This document shows, in pieces, positions 5,418 through 5,910 of a stretch of 5,910 bases of DNA (position 1 is its first letter; each line of letters begins with the position of its first letter). The translations under genes were made by a program, and so were the position numbers. Source of the stretch: an uncultured Lentisphaeria bacterium (lineage in GTDB: Bacteria; Verrucomicrobiota; Lentisphaeria; JABSQK01; CAJWLW01); assembly GCA_913042885.1 (NCBI GenBank), contig CAJWLW010000303.1:1-5910 (forward strand). Direction: 5' to 3'. The notes beneath the pieces were generated by a model that worked only from the letters and a program-made list of their open reading frames with translations, had not been told where the DNA came from and did no database searches.

Positions 5418-5426
5418 ACGGCGCAA

Positions 5427-5910
5427 ATGGACCTGGTTCCCTTCATCGATCGCATGCGGGCGACGTTTGCGGATATCGAGAAGCAGATGTCCGATCCGGA
5501 TTTCTATTCCGACCGCGAACGCAGCGAGACGGTCGGGCGTGAGCACCAGCGCCTGGCGACGCTGCTTTCGGCCTGTGACGAGATAGAAAGCTGCCGCCAG
5601 CAGGTGGCCGATAACCAGGAACTGCTGCAGTCAGACGAGGATCCCGAACTCATAAATATGGCGACCGCCGACAACGCTGAGCTGGAGAGCCGAATCCAGG
5701 CGCTCGATCTCAAAGTGCTGACGCAGATCCTGCCACCCTCGACGAATGAGTCGCGCAACACGATCGTCGAGATCCGCCCGGCCGCCGGCGGTGACGAGGC
5801 GGCACTGTTCGCCGCCGACCTCGTCCGCATGTACTGCCGCTTCGCGGAGACCAGGAAATGGCGCGTCGAAACGCTCAGCCGCACCGACACCCCGCTCGGC
5901 GGTCTCAAGG
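5427..5910 (+). CDS. prfA: Peptide chain release factor RF1, N-terminal part (runs off right edge)
   Basis: 161 codons from the ATG at 5427 are open to the edge, against about 360 for a whole RF1. RF1 is the cytoplasmic class I release factor that recognises UAA and UAG and releases the finished peptide at the ribosome. Residues 1-110 form the helical N-terminal domain, with IEKQMSDPDFYSDRERSET and VGREHQRLATLL typical of RF1/RF2. Residues of about 115-160 begin the core domain with NTIVEIRPAAGGDEAALFAA and DLVRMYCRFAE...WRVE, the part near-universal in RF1. RF1 rather than RF2 is indicated by the direct start, with no programmed-frameshift TGA near codon 26, and by the LLPPSTNESRNTIVEIR-like stretch. 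The decisive codon-recognition tripeptide (PxT) and the GGQ loop lie beyond the edge. AAGGDEA replaces the more usual GTGGDEA. It follows rpmE, as in Chlamydia, where prmC comes next. Confidence 0.93.
   Translation, partial: MDLVPFIDRMRATFADIEKQMSDPDFYSDRERSETVGREHQRLATLLSACDEIESCRQQVADNQELLQSDEDPELINMATADNAELESRIQALDLKVLTQILPPSTNESRNTIVEIRPAAGGDEAALFAADLVRMYCRFAETRKWRVETLSRTDTPLGGLK

Overview
The window looks like a GC-rich bacterial chromosome segment with a conserved housekeeping right end and a less conserved left two thirds. The rpmE-prfA order (bL31, then release factor RF1) also occurs in Chlamydia. Together with the RF1 N-terminus and a large zinc-ribbon/HEAT membrane protein, it suggests the PVC superphylum, perhaps Verrucomicrobiota. 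That placement is an inference with modest confidence; no rRNA or tRNA gene is present to settle it.

Layout, left to right. Positions 1-226 (minus) hold an N-terminally truncated piece resembling the middle of a TRAP transporter large permease (DctM); it runs off the left edge. Positions 227-810 contain no convincing gene, only a short signal-peptide-like reading frame (393-596, plus) and a perfect 17-bp palindrome (587-603). Positions 3281-811 (minus) form a two-gene operon. The first gene encodes a protein with an N-terminal six-cysteine zinc ribbon, an Ala/Pro linker, one membrane helix, HEAT-like repeats, an EF-hand-like loop and a C-terminal lipocalin-like domain. The second, joined by an ATGA stop/start overlap, encodes a caspase/legumain-like (clan CD) cysteine protease homologue with a signal or lipoprotein peptide. 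This pair is the most interesting part of the window. Predicted topology puts the HEAT and calcium-loop part and the protease on the same, extracytoplasmic side of the membrane, so they may work together.

A divergent intergenic region (3282-3473) carries a TATAAT element and a Shine-Dalgarno sequence for a D-2-hydroxyacid dehydrogenase (glycerate dehydrogenase/hydroxypyruvate reductase type) at 3474-4430. After it, 4431-5074 contains no intact gene, but 4598-4888 is a well-preserved C-terminal fragment of a carbon-nitrogen hydrolase (nitrilase superfamily) without its catalytic part. A sigma70-type promoter then drives rpmE (5075-5296). A strong intrinsic terminator (5322-5361) follows, and prfA starts at 5427 and runs off the right edge.

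In sum, two housekeeping translation genes and one metabolic gene sit beside a putative protease/HEAT signalling pair and two gene remnants. The remnants suggest that the flanks of this pair have undergone rearrangement and decay.
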